Origin: an uncultured Faecalicatena sp.
GTDB taxonomy: Bacteria; Bacillota; Clostridia; Lachnospirales; Lachnospiraceae
Length of the DNA stretch: 36,915 nucleotides
Assembly: GCA_948468385.1 (NCBI GenBank)
Contig: CAOKHZ010000038.1
Location: 1-36,915, forward strand
Reading direction: 5' to 3'
A model generated the notes under the pieces. The model searched no databases and was not told where the DNA came from. It was given only the letters and a program-made list of their open reading frames with translations. Positions within the stretch are counted from its first letter, which is position 1, and every line of letters starts with the position of its first letter. Position numbers and translations under genes: made by a program. This document shows, piece by piece, positions 1-8,408 of the stretch.

Positions 1-1209
1 ACAATAACAAGAACAAAGTATCTGAATAGGATAATTGAGTTGAACCAAACTCCTGATATTAAAATCATTACTGGCATTCGTCGTTCGGGAAAGTCAAAAT
101 TGATGCAGGCATATATTGAGTACCTGAAAAATCATTATGAAAATATCAATATTATCTTTGTTGACTTTATGGATCTGACATATGAAGAAATCAGAGAGTA
201 TCATGCACTTCATGCTTACGTAGAGGAACATTTTCAAGAGGAAAAAGCAAATTACCTTTTCGTGGATGAAGTTCAAATGTGTCCTAAATTTGAATTGGCA
301 ATCAACAGTCTTTATTCCAAAGGAAAATATGATATTTATATTACGGGTTCTAATGCTTTTTTATTAAGTGCTGATCTGGCAACTCTTTTTACCGGACGTT
401 ATATCGAGATTCATGTGTTTCCGTTCAGTTTTCAGGAATACTGCCAGTATTATGATGAGACCGGCGATAAGGAAAAACTCTTTGATGAGTATTCCATAAA
501 GGGAGGACTGGCAGGTTCTTACGCTTACAGAACGGAAAAGGATAGAATAAATTACGTTAAGGAAGTTTATGAAACGATCGTCACGAGAGATCTTGTGCAG
601 AAATATTCTTTGCCGGATACGTTGGTTCTGCAGAGACTGAGCGAATTCCTCATGGATAACATCAGCAACCTTACTTCTCCAAACAAGGTCAGTCAGTTGC
701 TGACAGCGAATAAGACAACAACTAATCATGTAACAGTGGGCAGATATATTAAATATTTGTGTAATGCCTTTGTTTTTTATGACATAAAGCGTTATGATAT
801 CCGCGGAAAGAAGTACTTGGAAAGTTCTGAAAAATTCTATTTGTGTGATACAGGTATCCGATATGCCATTTTAGGAAGCAGGAATATGGACTATGGAAGA
901 GTATATGAGAATATGGTCTGTGTTGAACTGCTCCGCCGGGGATATGATGTGTATGTCGGAAAATTGTATCAGAAGGAAATTGATTTTGTAGCGCAAAAAG
1001 GGAGCGAGAAAATCTATATCCAGGTCAGTGACAATATTTCGGATCGGAATACTCTTGAAAGAGAATGTCTGCCATTACTGCAAATCCGAGATGCTTATCC
1101 CAAAAAGATCATTGCCAGAACCAGACACCCGAAATATGGTTATGAGGGTATAGAGATTTACAATATAGTTGATTGGCTATTGCAGGAAGAGGAAAATGGT
1201 GCGCAATAA
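1..1209 (+). CDS. ATP-binding protein, AAA ATPase with DUF4143 domain (5' end outside window)
   Basis: The frame is open from the first base, and the codons before the first TTG (nt 40) read TKYLNRIIELN, the usual family N-terminus, so the gene starts upstream of the window. A Walker A motif (GIRRSGKS, nt 73-96) and a Walker B motif (YLFVDEVQ, nt 253-276) mark the AAA domain. The C-terminal third (RVYENMVCVELLRRGYDVYVG, then KEIDFVAQK) matches the DUF4143 region, which has a restriction-nuclease-like fold. These proteins are common, often mobile or variable ATPases in gut Clostridia and Bacteroidia, and their cellular role is poorly defined. No partner gene is visible. The family call is firm; no function is claimed. 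Confidence 0.88.
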   Translation, partial: TITRTKYLNRIIELNQTPDIKIITGIRRSGKSKLMQAYIEYLKNHYENINIIFVDFMDLTYEEIREYHALHAYVEEHFQEEKANYLFVDEVQMCPKFELAINSLYSKGKYDIYITGSNAFLLSADLATLFTGRYIEIHVFPFSFQEYCQYYDETGDKEKLFDEYSIKGGLAGSYAYRTEKDRINYVKEVYETIVTRDLVQKYSLPDTLVLQRLSEFLMDNISNLTSPNKVSQLLTANKTTTNHVTVGRYIKYLCNAFVFYDIKRYDIRGKKYLESSEKFYLCDTGIRYAILGSRNMDYGRVYENMVCVELLRRGYDVYVGKLYQKEIDFVAQKGSEKIYIQVSDNISDRNTLERECLPLLQIRDAYPKKIIARTRHPKYGYEGIEIYNIVDWLLQEEENGAQ

Positions 1210-1250
1210 ACATAACATCGCTGTACTGTAAAAAGTATATGAAAAAACAC

Positions 1251-1279
1251 TTTACTTTTTTCGGAATTTGTGATAGCAT
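1251..1279 (+). promoter_or_regulatory. Possible sigma-A promoter for tRNA-Arg
   Basis: TTTACT (1251-1256), a 17-bp spacer and TAGCAT (1274-1279) lie 45 bp before the tRNA. The -10 is a poor match, so this is a tentative call. Confidence 0.35.
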
Positions 1280-1323
1280 AATTATTGCGTTTTGATATGG
1301 TTGTGATTGGAACGCGAAAAAGT

Positions 1324-1395
1324 GCGTCTGTAGCTCAGGGGATAGAGCGATGCCCTCCGGAGGCATGTGCGGCGGTTCGATTCCGTTCAGACGCG
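1324..1395 (+). tRNA. tRNA-Arg (anticodon CCG)
   Basis: A full cloverleaf can be drawn. The acceptor stem is GCGTCTG/CAGACGC, the D arm is GCTC/GAGC, and the anticodon stem ATGCC/GGCAT encloses loop CTCCGGA with anticodon CCG. The T arm is GGCGG/CCGTT around TTCGATT. The discriminator base is G and the 3' CCA is not encoded. It reads CGG arginine codons. A terminator hairpin follows 10 bp downstream, so it is probably a single-gene transcript. Confidence 0.95.
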
Positions 1396-1404
1396 TGATA
1401 CGTG

Positions 1405-1440
1405 AAAGGACGATATCTTGGTGAAGGTATCGTCCTTTTT
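1405..1440 (+). terminator. Rho-independent terminator after tRNA-Arg
   Basis: AAAGGACGATA (1405-1415) pairs perfectly with TATCGTCCTTT (1428-1438) and runs into a T tract. Confidence 0.9.
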
Positions 1441-1617
1441 CATGTCATAGGAAACTTCGTTCCCTATGACACAAAACCCTCGGGGGGATGCGCACTCCGC
1501 GCTTAAGGAAAATGGCTGCTGACGCAGCCGCGCTCCGGCGCGAGAGTCCGGCAAGCCGGGCACTTTGTTTCGTTATGTGAAATGCTTTGCCTTGCCATCC
1601 GTACAAGGGTGCAAATT
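1441..1617. other. Hairpin-rich intergenic spacer between tRNA-Arg and nfo
   Basis: No gene is seen. GTCATAGG (1443-1450) pairs with CCTATGAC about 12 bases on, and GGCTGC/GCAGCC, GCGC/GCGC and CCGG/CCGG short hairpins follow. The block looks like a degenerate interspersed repeat and may terminate nfo transcription from the other strand. There is no T tract next to a strong stem, so its role is uncertain. Confidence 0.45.
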
Positions 1618-2520
1618 TCAGCGATGATCCTCTATGACTTGTTCCGGCAGCGTGGCATCAAATTTTCCGCTTTTCAGCATCTCGATTTCGCGGCGGTAAG
1701 GCGCGTATGATTTCTTCTTGTTCAATGGGTCAGGAATATAAGGGGTTTCTAATATTTTTGGAACGTCTATAAAATCCGGGTGATGCACGATATGGTGTAA
1801 CGCGTCAAAACCGATTTCCCCGAAACCGATGTTGGCGTGGCGGTCCTTGGCGGCACCGGGGGCGTTCTTGCTGTCATTGACATGGAAAACGGCAATCTGA
1901 TCCGTGCCCAGAATGCGGTCAAATTCTTCCATCACGTCATCAAAATGGTGGATGACGTCATATCCGGCATCGCTCGTGTGACAAGTGTCGAAGCATACCC
2001 GTAGCTTGTCACTACAAGCTACCCCGTCGTAAATACGAGCCAATTCCTCGAAGGAACGGCCGATTTCCGAACCCTTTCCGGCCATCGTCTCCAATGCGAC
2101 GAAGCAGTCCGTGTCAGGGGTGAGGACTTCGTTGAGTCCCTTCACGATTTGGCGGATTCCAACGTCTGCACCTTCCCCCACGTGGGAACCCGGATGCAGA
2201 ATCAGGATGTGGCTTTTACAAGCCACCGTGCGTTCGATTTCCTTTGCCAGAAATTCCACGGCCAGTTCGAAGGTTTCTGGCTTGACTGCGTTTCCCAAAT
2301 TGATAATGTAGGGGGCATGGACGATGATTTGCTCGATTCCATGTTCTTTCATATAATCCCAGGCGGGTTCAATCATCAGTTCGCTGATTTCTTTGCGTCT
2401 GGTGTTTTGTGGTGCGCCGGTATAAAACATAAACGTGTTCGCGCCGTATGAGACGGCCTCTTTTGCGGAACCAAGCAGCATTTCCTTGCCGCTCATCCCT
2501 ACGTGTGAGCCAAGTAACAT
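1618..2520 (-). CDS. nfo: Endonuclease IV (deoxyribonuclease IV, AP endonuclease)
   Basis: The 300-residue protein has the length and sequence of the Nfo family, a TIM-barrel enzyme that uses metal ions to cut DNA 5' to abasic sites in base-excision repair. It starts [13 protein letters not shown] and carries the family metal-ligand segments: [51 protein letters not shown] and ILETPY. The start ATG at 2518-2520 has AAGGATG about 10 bases upstream on the minus strand. It appears to be a single gene, divergent from the rhamnoside locus, with a large cruciform repeat just upstream of its start. The assignment is secure. Confidence 0.97.
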   Translation of the reverse strand: MLLGSHVGMSGKEMLLGSAKEAVSYGANTFMFYTGAPQNTRRKEISELMIEPAWDYMKEHGIEQIIVHAPYIINLGNAVKPETFELAVEFLAKEIERTVACKSHILILHPGSHVGEGADVGIRQIVKGLNEVLTPDTDCFVALETMAGKGSEIGRSFEELARIYDGVACSDKLRVCFDTCHTSDAGYDVIHHFDDVMEEFDRILGTDQIAVFHVNDSKNAPGAAKDRHANIGFGEIGFDALHHIVHHPDFIDVPKILETPYIPDPLNKKKSYAPYRREIEMLKSGKFDATLPEQVIEDHR

Positions 2521-2547
2521 AATGTAATCATCCTTTCAACGCTTATT

Positions 2548-2690
2548 TAACCTCGTCAGGGAAGTCCCCCGCTTCTTAAAGCGGGGGAGACTTCCCTATT
2601 TCAGTGGGAGTACAAGCTTCCACTGAAATGCCGCGAAGCGGCAATGAGGTTATGAGCAAATAGCAAAGCGGATTGCGAATATCCGCTTGA
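2548..2690. repeat. Cruciform, cloverleaf-like palindromic repeat
   Basis: An outer stem TAACCTC (2548-2554) / GAGGTTA (2646-2652) encloses three hairpins. The first is 2558-2597, with AGGGAAGT/ACTTCCCT on top of CCCCCGCTT/AAGCGGGGG. The second is 2598-2629, ATTTCAGTGG/CCACTGAAAT. The third is 2630-2642, GCCGC-GAA-GCGGC. A fourth, AGCGGAT/ATCCGCT, lies just outside at about 2666-2688. Sub-terminal hairpins are typical of IS200/IS605-type ends and of the non-coding palindromic elements derived from them; a structured RNA is an alternative. No transposase lies nearby. Confidence 0.7.
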
Positions 2691-2983
2691 CTTTATAAGA
2701 AACGAATCAAAATCAGGAATTTTGTCCGTTTCTATGATTATACAATATGTAAAGGAAAATAGATATAGAAATGTACAAAAAATTTGGATATATACCGCAT
2801 ATGCAAAGCAGAAACCAGTGAAAAGGATTGAAAAGGTATAAAAAACGTACAAATAATATCTAGATATCATACATTTCATGATACGGATTGTTTGATATAC
2901 TATGCATAACGAATAAACAGTTCGTGTAAAATATGTCGGCCGACGTAAGAGGAAACGATTACATTTATGAAGGAGAATTTAAA
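2691..2983. promoter_or_regulatory. AT-rich upstream region of the rhamnoside operon with a candidate operator
   Basis: No gene is seen. An inverted repeat, TATCA (2865-2869), nine bases, TGATA (2879-2883), lies about 100 bp before the symporter start. It is a candidate site for the AraC regulator at 7227-8282. No clear -35/-10 pair stands out; TATACT near 2896 could be a -10. Confidence 0.35.
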
Positions 2984-4360
2984 ATGGGAAAAAATACTTC
3001 TACAAATAGTGGACGCCTTCCAGTATGGAGACGTGCGGCTTATGGTTTTACGGATGCAGGTGGAAATTTTGCGTTTTCCATGGTAAGTTCTTACCTTACC
3101 GTGTTTTATACCGACGTCGTTGGCTTGACTCCGGCCGTGATTAGTGTAATCATGCTGATTGCCCGTATATGGGACGGCGTAAATGACCCGATGATGGGTA
3201 TCATTTGTGAAAAGACACAATCCAGATGGGGACGTTACCGTCCTTACCTGCTGTTTGGCGCGCCCGTTCTTGGCCTCTGTACGGTTTTGGCATTTACTTG
3301 TCCGGGCTGGACGGGGCCTACGCAGATTCTATATTGTGCCATTACTTATATCCTTGCCGGCATGGCTTACACCGTTACCGGTGTCGCCTCTCAGGCTTTG
3401 GCAAACGTTATCACCCGTGACAATCAGGAGCGCATGATTCTGATTTCTTTCCGCGGCGCGATTTCTTCCGTTGCGACCTTGATTACCAGCGCGGCGACCA
3501 TGCCGATGATTCTTAAGTTTGGCGGCGGGAACGCTTCCAGCCCTGACGGATATTTCTGGACTGTCGTTATCTATGCAATCCTTGGAACAATCTGCTATTG
3601 GATTGCGTTTGCCGGAAGCAAGGAGGTAATCACCATCGATTCAAGCGAATCAGTGCCGATTGGCAAGAGCCTGAAAATCGCTTTTGGTGACGCGAACATT
3701 CGTAAGATGTTAATCGGATACCTTCTCTATATGTGTGGCGTATTCGGACGCGTCGGCATCATGGTGTATTTCTTCCTCTATGTCGTAGAGCAGCCACTGT
3801 GGCTTTCGGTGGCAGGTACCGCCATGACCATTGCGATGGCGGCTCCAAACTTTGTGGCACCATTTCTTACCAGGAGGTTCGAGAAGAAAAATATTATGCT
3901 GGTTTGCCTTATCCTTGGCGCAATCGGAGGCGGCATCCTTTTCGCGGGCGGCATGATGATGAACCTGCCGTTAATTTTGGTCGGAACCGTAATGTTTCAT
4001 GGTTGTGGTGGGGCGGTCGGAACGGTCTCCTTCGGCCTGATTGCCGAGATTATCGATGACATGGAAGTTCGTACCGGGCAGCGTGCGGATGCAATTGTCC
4101 TTTCCGTAACCTCCTTCTCCGTAAAGCTTGGAAATGCCATAGCGGGGTCTTTGGGAGTGATTCTCCTTGGTGCCGTGGGTTATGTCGCGAACGAAGTTCA
4201 GAATGCATCCACCAAGGTCGCGATGAGCGGTGTCATCAACCTGATGCCGGCCGCATTGTTCCTGATTGCGATGATTCCATTTGGAATGCTTACCATGAAT
4301 AAGGCGAAGGTTGCTGAGAACCAGGCAGTCCTTCAGGAACGTCACGCCGATAAGGAATGA
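2984..4360 (+). CDS. GPH-family glycoside:cation symporter (MFS sugar transporter)
   Basis: The 458-residue protein belongs to the glycoside-pentoside-hexuronide:cation symporter family (MelB/YicJ/XynB type), membrane carriers that take up sugars with H+ or Na+. The N-terminal pattern is typical: WRRAAYGFTDAGGNFAF, then DVVGLTPAVISVIMLIARIWDGVNDPMMG with the conserved acidic D...ND...D/MG region, then KTQSRWGRYRPYLLFG. About 12 hydrophobic segments follow. The ATG at 2984 is chosen because GAAGGAG lies 8 bases upstream; an in-frame TTG at 2933 has no ribosome site. It precedes the alpha-L-rhamnosidase by 23 bp, so the substrate is probably a rhamnoside or rhamno-oligosaccharide. That substrate is inference from context. 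Confidence 0.9.
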   Translation: MGKNTSTNSGRLPVWRRAAYGFTDAGGNFAFSMVSSYLTVFYTDVVGLTPAVISVIMLIARIWDGVNDPMMGIICEKTQSRWGRYRPYLLFGAPVLGLCTVLAFTCPGWTGPTQILYCAITYILAGMAYTVTGVASQALANVITRDNQERMILISFRGAISSVATLITSAATMPMILKFGGGNASSPDGYFWTVVIYAILGTICYWIAFAGSKEVITIDSSESVPIGKSLKIAFGDANIRKMLIGYLLYMCGVFGRVGIMVYFFLYVVEQPLWLSVAGTAMTIAMAAPNFVAPFLTRRFEKKNIMLVCLILGAIGGGILFAGGMMMNLPLILVGTVMFHGCGGAVGTVSFGLIAEIIDDMEVRTGQRADAIVLSVTSFSVKLGNAIAGSLGVILLGAVGYVANEVQNASTKVAMSGVINLMPAALFLIAMIPFGMLTMNKAKVAENQAVLQERHADKE

Positions 4361-4383
4361 TGTAAAAGGAAGGAGTGAAACCT

Positions 4384-7107
4384 ATGTTAAAAGTTGGCAA
4401 TCTTAGAACGGAGTATTTAAACAACCCGTTGGGTATCGATCCGAAGAATCCTCGCCTATCCTGGATTTTAAAATCCGATCGTAAGAACGTAAGACAAGAG
4501 ACCTATCATATAGTCGCGGCTCTTGATGAGCATTTTGAAGAACTGGTCTGGGACAGTGGCGTTGTTGCGTCGGAGGATAGTGTACGCGTAAAATATGCGG
4601 GCGAAAAATTGGTTTCCGGACAGAGGGTTTTCTGGAAGGTTACCGTGACGGACGGGGAGGAAGAGGCCGTCAGCGAGACGGCTTGGTTTGAAATGGGACT
4701 TCTGAATCCAGAAGACTGGATCGCGCGGTGGATTGAGCCAGACCAGACGGATGTCAACATTGAAAGTTATAAGCCGGTTTATTTTATGCGCCGTTTATTC
4801 CGCATAGAAAAAGAAATCCGCCGGGCAAGAATTTATCAGACGGCGCACGGCGTTTACGACTTCGCAATCAATGGGCAGGTTGGCACGGAAGATAAATTTA
4901 ATCCGGGCTTTACAAGCTATTATACCCGCCTGCAGTATCAAGCCTATGATATTACAAGGCTTTTGAAGCGGGGTGAGAACGAATGGTCCGTAAAGCTAGG
5001 CGACGGTTGGTGGAGGGGCTTCACGGGTGGCATGTACCGCAACAACTTCGGCTACTACGCGCAGTTCATCGGCCAGATTATGATTGAGTATGTTGATGGA
5101 ACCGGCGAGACCATTGGGACTGATGAGAAGTTCGAGACCGCGAACGGTCCGATTTCCATGAATGACATGAAATATGGCGAATGCTATGATGCAAGGATTG
5201 AACCGGAGGACTGGAAACCGGCGATACTCTCCCAGGGAGACTTTTTGGAGAAGGAGGTTTTCATTGCTTCTAGAAGTGTTCCATGCCGCGAGATGGAAGT
5301 TTTGAAACCTAAGATGTTTCATGACAAGGAAGGAAGTCTGGTCATGGATTTTGGCCAGAACATTGCCGGCCATGTAAAAATGAAACTGCGCAATACCAGG
5401 CCCGGGCAGGTAATCAGCCTGATTCACAGCGAGGAAATGGTGGATGGCGTGTTCAGTCTTGGAAACATCTGTACCGGCCTGTCTGACGAAACGCATTACC
5501 AGCAGGTTGACTACATCGCGAAGGGCGCACAGTTGGAGGTTTACCAGCCATCTTTTTCCATTTTTGGTTTCCAATATGTGAAGGTCGAGGGATACGATGG
5601 ACCAATCCTTGAGGATGATTTCCAGGCCGTTGCCGTATATTCCGCAATGGAAGAGACCGGGGATTTTACTTGTTCCAATCAACTGATTAATAAGCTGGTG
5701 CAGAACAGCCGTTGGAGTCAGAAGGGAAACTTCCTGGACGTTCCTACGGATTGTCCCACCCGTGAAAGGAGTCCGTGGACCGGGGACAGCCAGGTTTATG
5801 CAAAGACAGCGTCCCGTTTCATGAACGTCTATCCGTTTTTTGAGAAATGGTTGCTGGATTTGAATGCGGAGCAGTTCCCGGACGGGATGGTTGGAAACTC
5901 CGTTCCCGCTACTACCGGACTTCATTTTGGAACCGAGGTTCATCGTCTGATTGATGAGGACAAGTGCGGGTTTATCGTTCCCGGTATCTTTGGATACAAG
6001 GGGGAGTGGGTGAAGGGGGCTTTTGACGGTTCGGCCGGATGGGGGGATACCGCGACGATTACCCCGTTTACCATGTATCTTTGCTATGGGGATCCACAGA
6101 TTTTGGAAAATCAGTACCAGAGCGCGAAGAAGTGGACTGATTATATGATAGCAAGCGCGAAGGAAGAAAATGAGAATCGTCTGGACGAGCCGGAATATAA
6201 TACCTGGGTAAACGGCGTGCGCGACGCGGACTACCTCTTTGACACCAAGTTCCATTTTGGAGAGTGGCTGGAGCCTGGCTCCGAAGAGTCAGGGAATCCC
6301 ACGGAGCAGGATTTGGAAGCGCAGAAGAAGCGTACAGACTCACTGGTCGCAACCGTATATATGTATAATTCCTGCAACCTGGTGAGCCGGATGGCCGCCA
6401 TCATGGGAAATAAGGAAGACGAAGGATTTTATCGTGATTATGCAAAAGAAATCAAGCGCGTTTACAACAAGTACCTGATACAGGAGGACGGAACCATTCA
6501 GGCGGGGCACCAGGCATCTTATGTCCGTTGCCTCCAGTTTGGAATCTGCTCAAAGGAGAATGAGAAGTTGGCTGCTGAAAAGTTGGTCGAGTCCGTGCGC
6601 GAGAATGGAATGAAACTGAATACCGGTTTCCTTTCGACTCCGTTTCTCTTGTTCCAGTTGTTGAAGCATGGCTACAAGGAGGAGGCCTTTGCGGTACTAG
6701 AGCAGACCGAGGCACCGGGATGGCTTCACCCGGTACTTATGGGGGCGACCACGATTCTTGAGGACTGGACCGGATATGAGAACCATATCAACTCCTTCAA
6801 CCACTACAGTTATGGTGCCGTTTGCGACTTCCTCTTTGGCGTAATCTGTGGCATCGAGCCAATGCTTGAGAAGCCGGGCTACAAGGAGTTTACGCTCAAG
6901 CCGGTAATCGGCGGCCACCTGACCCATGCGGAAGCGTCCTACGAGAGTCCGTACGGAACCATTCGTTCTGCATGGGAGAAGAAGGACGGGAAGATAAGCT
7001 TCACCTTTGAAATTCCCGTTAACACGACCGCCCATATTACGCTTCCCGATGGATACCAGGAAACCGTGGGCAGTGGAACCTATACATATATAGGTGATGA
7101 AGAATAA
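4384..7107 (+). CDS. Alpha-L-rhamnosidase, glycoside hydrolase family 78
   Basis: The 907-residue protein has the GH78 layout. An N-terminal beta domain begins LRTEYLNNPLGIDPKNPRLSW and includes GHGVYDF-type and DGWWRG segments. A middle region (MDFGQNIAGHVKMKL) is followed by the (alpha/alpha)6 catalytic barrel, with DVPTDCPTRERSPWTGDSQVYA holding the family acidic residues. WGDTATITPF, FGEWLEPG and the GATTILEDWTGYENHINSFNHYSYGAVCDFLF block are all conserved. The enzyme inverts configuration and releases L-rhamnose from plant glycosides or polysaccharides. No signal peptide is seen, so it probably acts in the cytoplasm on sugars brought in by the upstream symporter. The ATG at 4384 fits AAGGAGT 7-8 bases upstream better than the GTG at 4375. 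Confidence 0.95.
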   Translation: MLKVGNLRTEYLNNPLGIDPKNPRLSWILKSDRKNVRQETYHIVAALDEHFEELVWDSGVVASEDSVRVKYAGEKLVSGQRVFWKVTVTDGEEEAVSETAWFEMGLLNPEDWIARWIEPDQTDVNIESYKPVYFMRRLFRIEKEIRRARIYQTAHGVYDFAINGQVGTEDKFNPGFTSYYTRLQYQAYDITRLLKRGENEWSVKLGDGWWRGFTGGMYRNNFGYYAQFIGQIMIEYVDGTGETIGTDEKFETANGPISMNDMKYGECYDARIEPEDWKPAILSQGDFLEKEVFIASRSVPCREMEVLKPKMFHDKEGSLVMDFGQNIAGHVKMKLRNTRPGQVISLIHSEEMVDGVFSLGNICTGLSDETHYQQVDYIAKGAQLEVYQPSFSIFGFQYVKVEGYDGPILEDDFQAVAVYSAMEETGDFTCSNQLINKLVQNSRWSQKGNFLDVPTDCPTRERSPWTGDSQVYAKTASRFMNVYPFFEKWLLDLNAEQFPDGMVGNSVPATTGLHFGTEVHRLIDEDKCGFIVPGIFGYKGEWVKGAFDGSAGWGDTATITPFTMYLCYGDPQILENQYQSAKKWTDYMIASAKEENENRLDEPEYNTWVNGVRDADYLFDTKFHFGEWLEPGSEESGNPTEQDLEAQKKRTDSLVATVYMYNSCNLVSRMAAIMGNKEDEGFYRDYAKEIKRVYNKYLIQEDGTIQAGHQASYVRCLQFGICSKENEKLAAEKLVESVRENGMKLNTGFLSTPFLLFQLLKHGYKEEAFAVLEQTEAPGWLHPVLMGATTILEDWTGYENHINSFNHYSYGAVCDFLFGVICGIEPMLEKPGYKEFTLKPVIGGHLTHAEASYESPYGTIRSAWEKKDGKISFTFEIPVNTTAHITLPDGYQETVGSGTYTYIGDEE

Positions 7108-7110
7108 AGA

Positions 7111-7162
7111 TAACGCCGCTGTACGGATGGCAGATGTGTTGCCATCCGTATAGCGGTGTTAA
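7111..7162. terminator. Strong hairpin between convergent GH78 and AraC genes
   Basis: TAACGCCGCTGTACGGATGGCA pairs over about 22 bp, with two mismatches, with the arm ending in GCGGTGTTA near 7162. There is little T tract on the plus strand and only T-rich sequence on the minus strand. It probably serves both converging transcripts. Confidence 0.75.
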
Positions 7163-7226
7163 ATGGTTTCAGACATATGCTCCGTATCTGTCCTTATCTG
7201 TATCGTTTTGGTATTGACTATGGATG

Positions 7227-8282
7227 TCACTTCTGATATTTTTTTCGATAATCTTTTGGCGACATCTGGTAAATCTTTAAGAACTTCCGATTAAAGTGGC
7301 TGGCATCATAGCAACCGACCTCGATACCGATGTCCGTAATCTTCATGTCGCTGTTGGTGAGAAGTTCTGCGGCCTTTTTCATGCGAAGTTCATTTACAAA
7401 TGCGGTAAAAGTCTTTCCGATATATTTTTTGATCAATTGGCTTAAGTAGGACTTGTTGTATCCGAAAAAATCGGCCACTAAGTCCAGGGTGACATGGGCG
7501 GCGTTTACCGTTATGTAGGCAATCAAGGCGACGATATGCGGATCTTGTTCATGTTTTTTTGGATTGAAAACGATGGCGGACAGCTCGTAATTTCTAAGAA
7601 TATGGATAAAAAGCTGCTTCACCAGGTGGACGACGGACTCTCGGTAGAGATAATCCTTTTCCTTTCGCTCTTCCAGCATATGGTAGATTATTTCATGCAT
7701 CCAGTGATCATTTCCGGTTGGATAGAGGATGTAGGGACTGGAAGATTTTCCATATAAAATATTTTCAAGAAACTGAGAAAGGGTAGGGACTCTTTTCATA
7801 AGTTTCATAAAGGAATCGTCAAAGAGCCGTTGGCTTATCATGATATTGATTAGAATGGCATCATCCGCGCAGGCAGATAACGCATGTTTCGTATTGGGGG
7901 CGAGGATACAGAAGTCCCCCTCTTTCATTTCAAATTGCTGGTTCTCCAGAAAATGGATGCAGGTGCCACCGTAGACATAGACCAGTTCTATATATTCATG
8001 GTTGTGCATGATTGGGTAGCTGTAGCGGGAGTGCAAGACGATTTCCACATAGTCGTCGGGGTCGTTGAATATATTGTAAGCGGTGCTCTCGTTCATTTTT
8101 CCCATGACGTTCCGATGGTGGATCTCCATAATCCTATAATGCTCTTTTTTCTCGTCATCCAGGGTTTCATATTCACTATAGTACATGGGTCTGCTTAGAT
8201 AATCTTGTCCTCCGTTTTCATAATCCCGTTTAAAGGCCAGTTCCTCGACCCTTAATTCAAAAATTCGATTATTCATATACAT
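7227..8282 (-). CDS. AraC-family transcriptional regulator with N-terminal cupin
   Basis: The 351-residue protein has an N-terminal sugar-sensing cupin-like region (PIMHNHEYIELVYVYGG, then FEMKEGDFCILAPNTKHALS). Its C-terminal AraC/XylS double helix-turn-helix runs over about the last 100 residues: FGYNKSYLSQLIKKYIGKTF, then ITDIGIEVGCYDASHFNRKF and the signature end MSPKDYRKKY. The ATG at 8280-8282 has AGGAAGAAGG 6-9 bases upstream on the minus strand; an ATG six bases further in is possible. It converges on the symporter-rhamnosidase pair and is the obvious candidate activator of that operon, probably responding to rhamnose or a rhamnoside. The target and ligand are inference. Confidence 0.92.
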   Translation of the reverse strand: MYMNNRIFELRVEELAFKRDYENGGQDYLSRPMYYSEYETLDDEKKEHYRIMEIHHRNVMGKMNESTAYNIFNDPDDYVEIVLHSRYSYPIMHNHEYIELVYVYGGTCIHFLENQQFEMKEGDFCILAPNTKHALSACADDAILINIMISQRLFDDSFMKLMKRVPTLSQFLENILYGKSSSPYILYPTGNDHWMHEIIYHMLEERKEKDYLYRESVVHLVKQLFIHILRNYELSAIVFNPKKHEQDPHIVALIAYITVNAAHVTLDLVADFFGYNKSYLSQLIKKYIGKTFTAFVNELRMKKAAELLTNSDMKITDIGIEVGCYDASHFNRKFLKIYQMSPKDYRKKYQK

Positions 8283-8340
8283 CCATATCCCTTCTTCCTT
8301 ATGGCATGGTGATAAGGCACGATAAATCATTCATTTTTGC

Positions 8341-8369
8341 TTGCTAGAATCTATTATAGATGATAAAAT
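8341..8369 (+). promoter_or_regulatory. Sigma-A promoter for argS
   Basis: TTGCTA (8341-8346), 17-bp spacer, TAAAAT (8364-8369), about 40 bp before the argS start. Confidence 0.65.
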
Positions 8370-8408
8370 AGCAAAAGAAAAGCGCAAAATGAATGGAGTG
8401 TGAAGATT

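Noticed and set aside
1324-1395. tRNA-Arg as an integration site for a genomic island
   Set aside because: No integrase lies beside it and no repeat of the tRNA 3' end was found downstream in the window.
4996-6255. 419-codon minus-strand frame inside the rhamnosidase gene
   Set aside because: It is antisense to a clear GH78 gene, has no motif, and is a by-product of codon bias.
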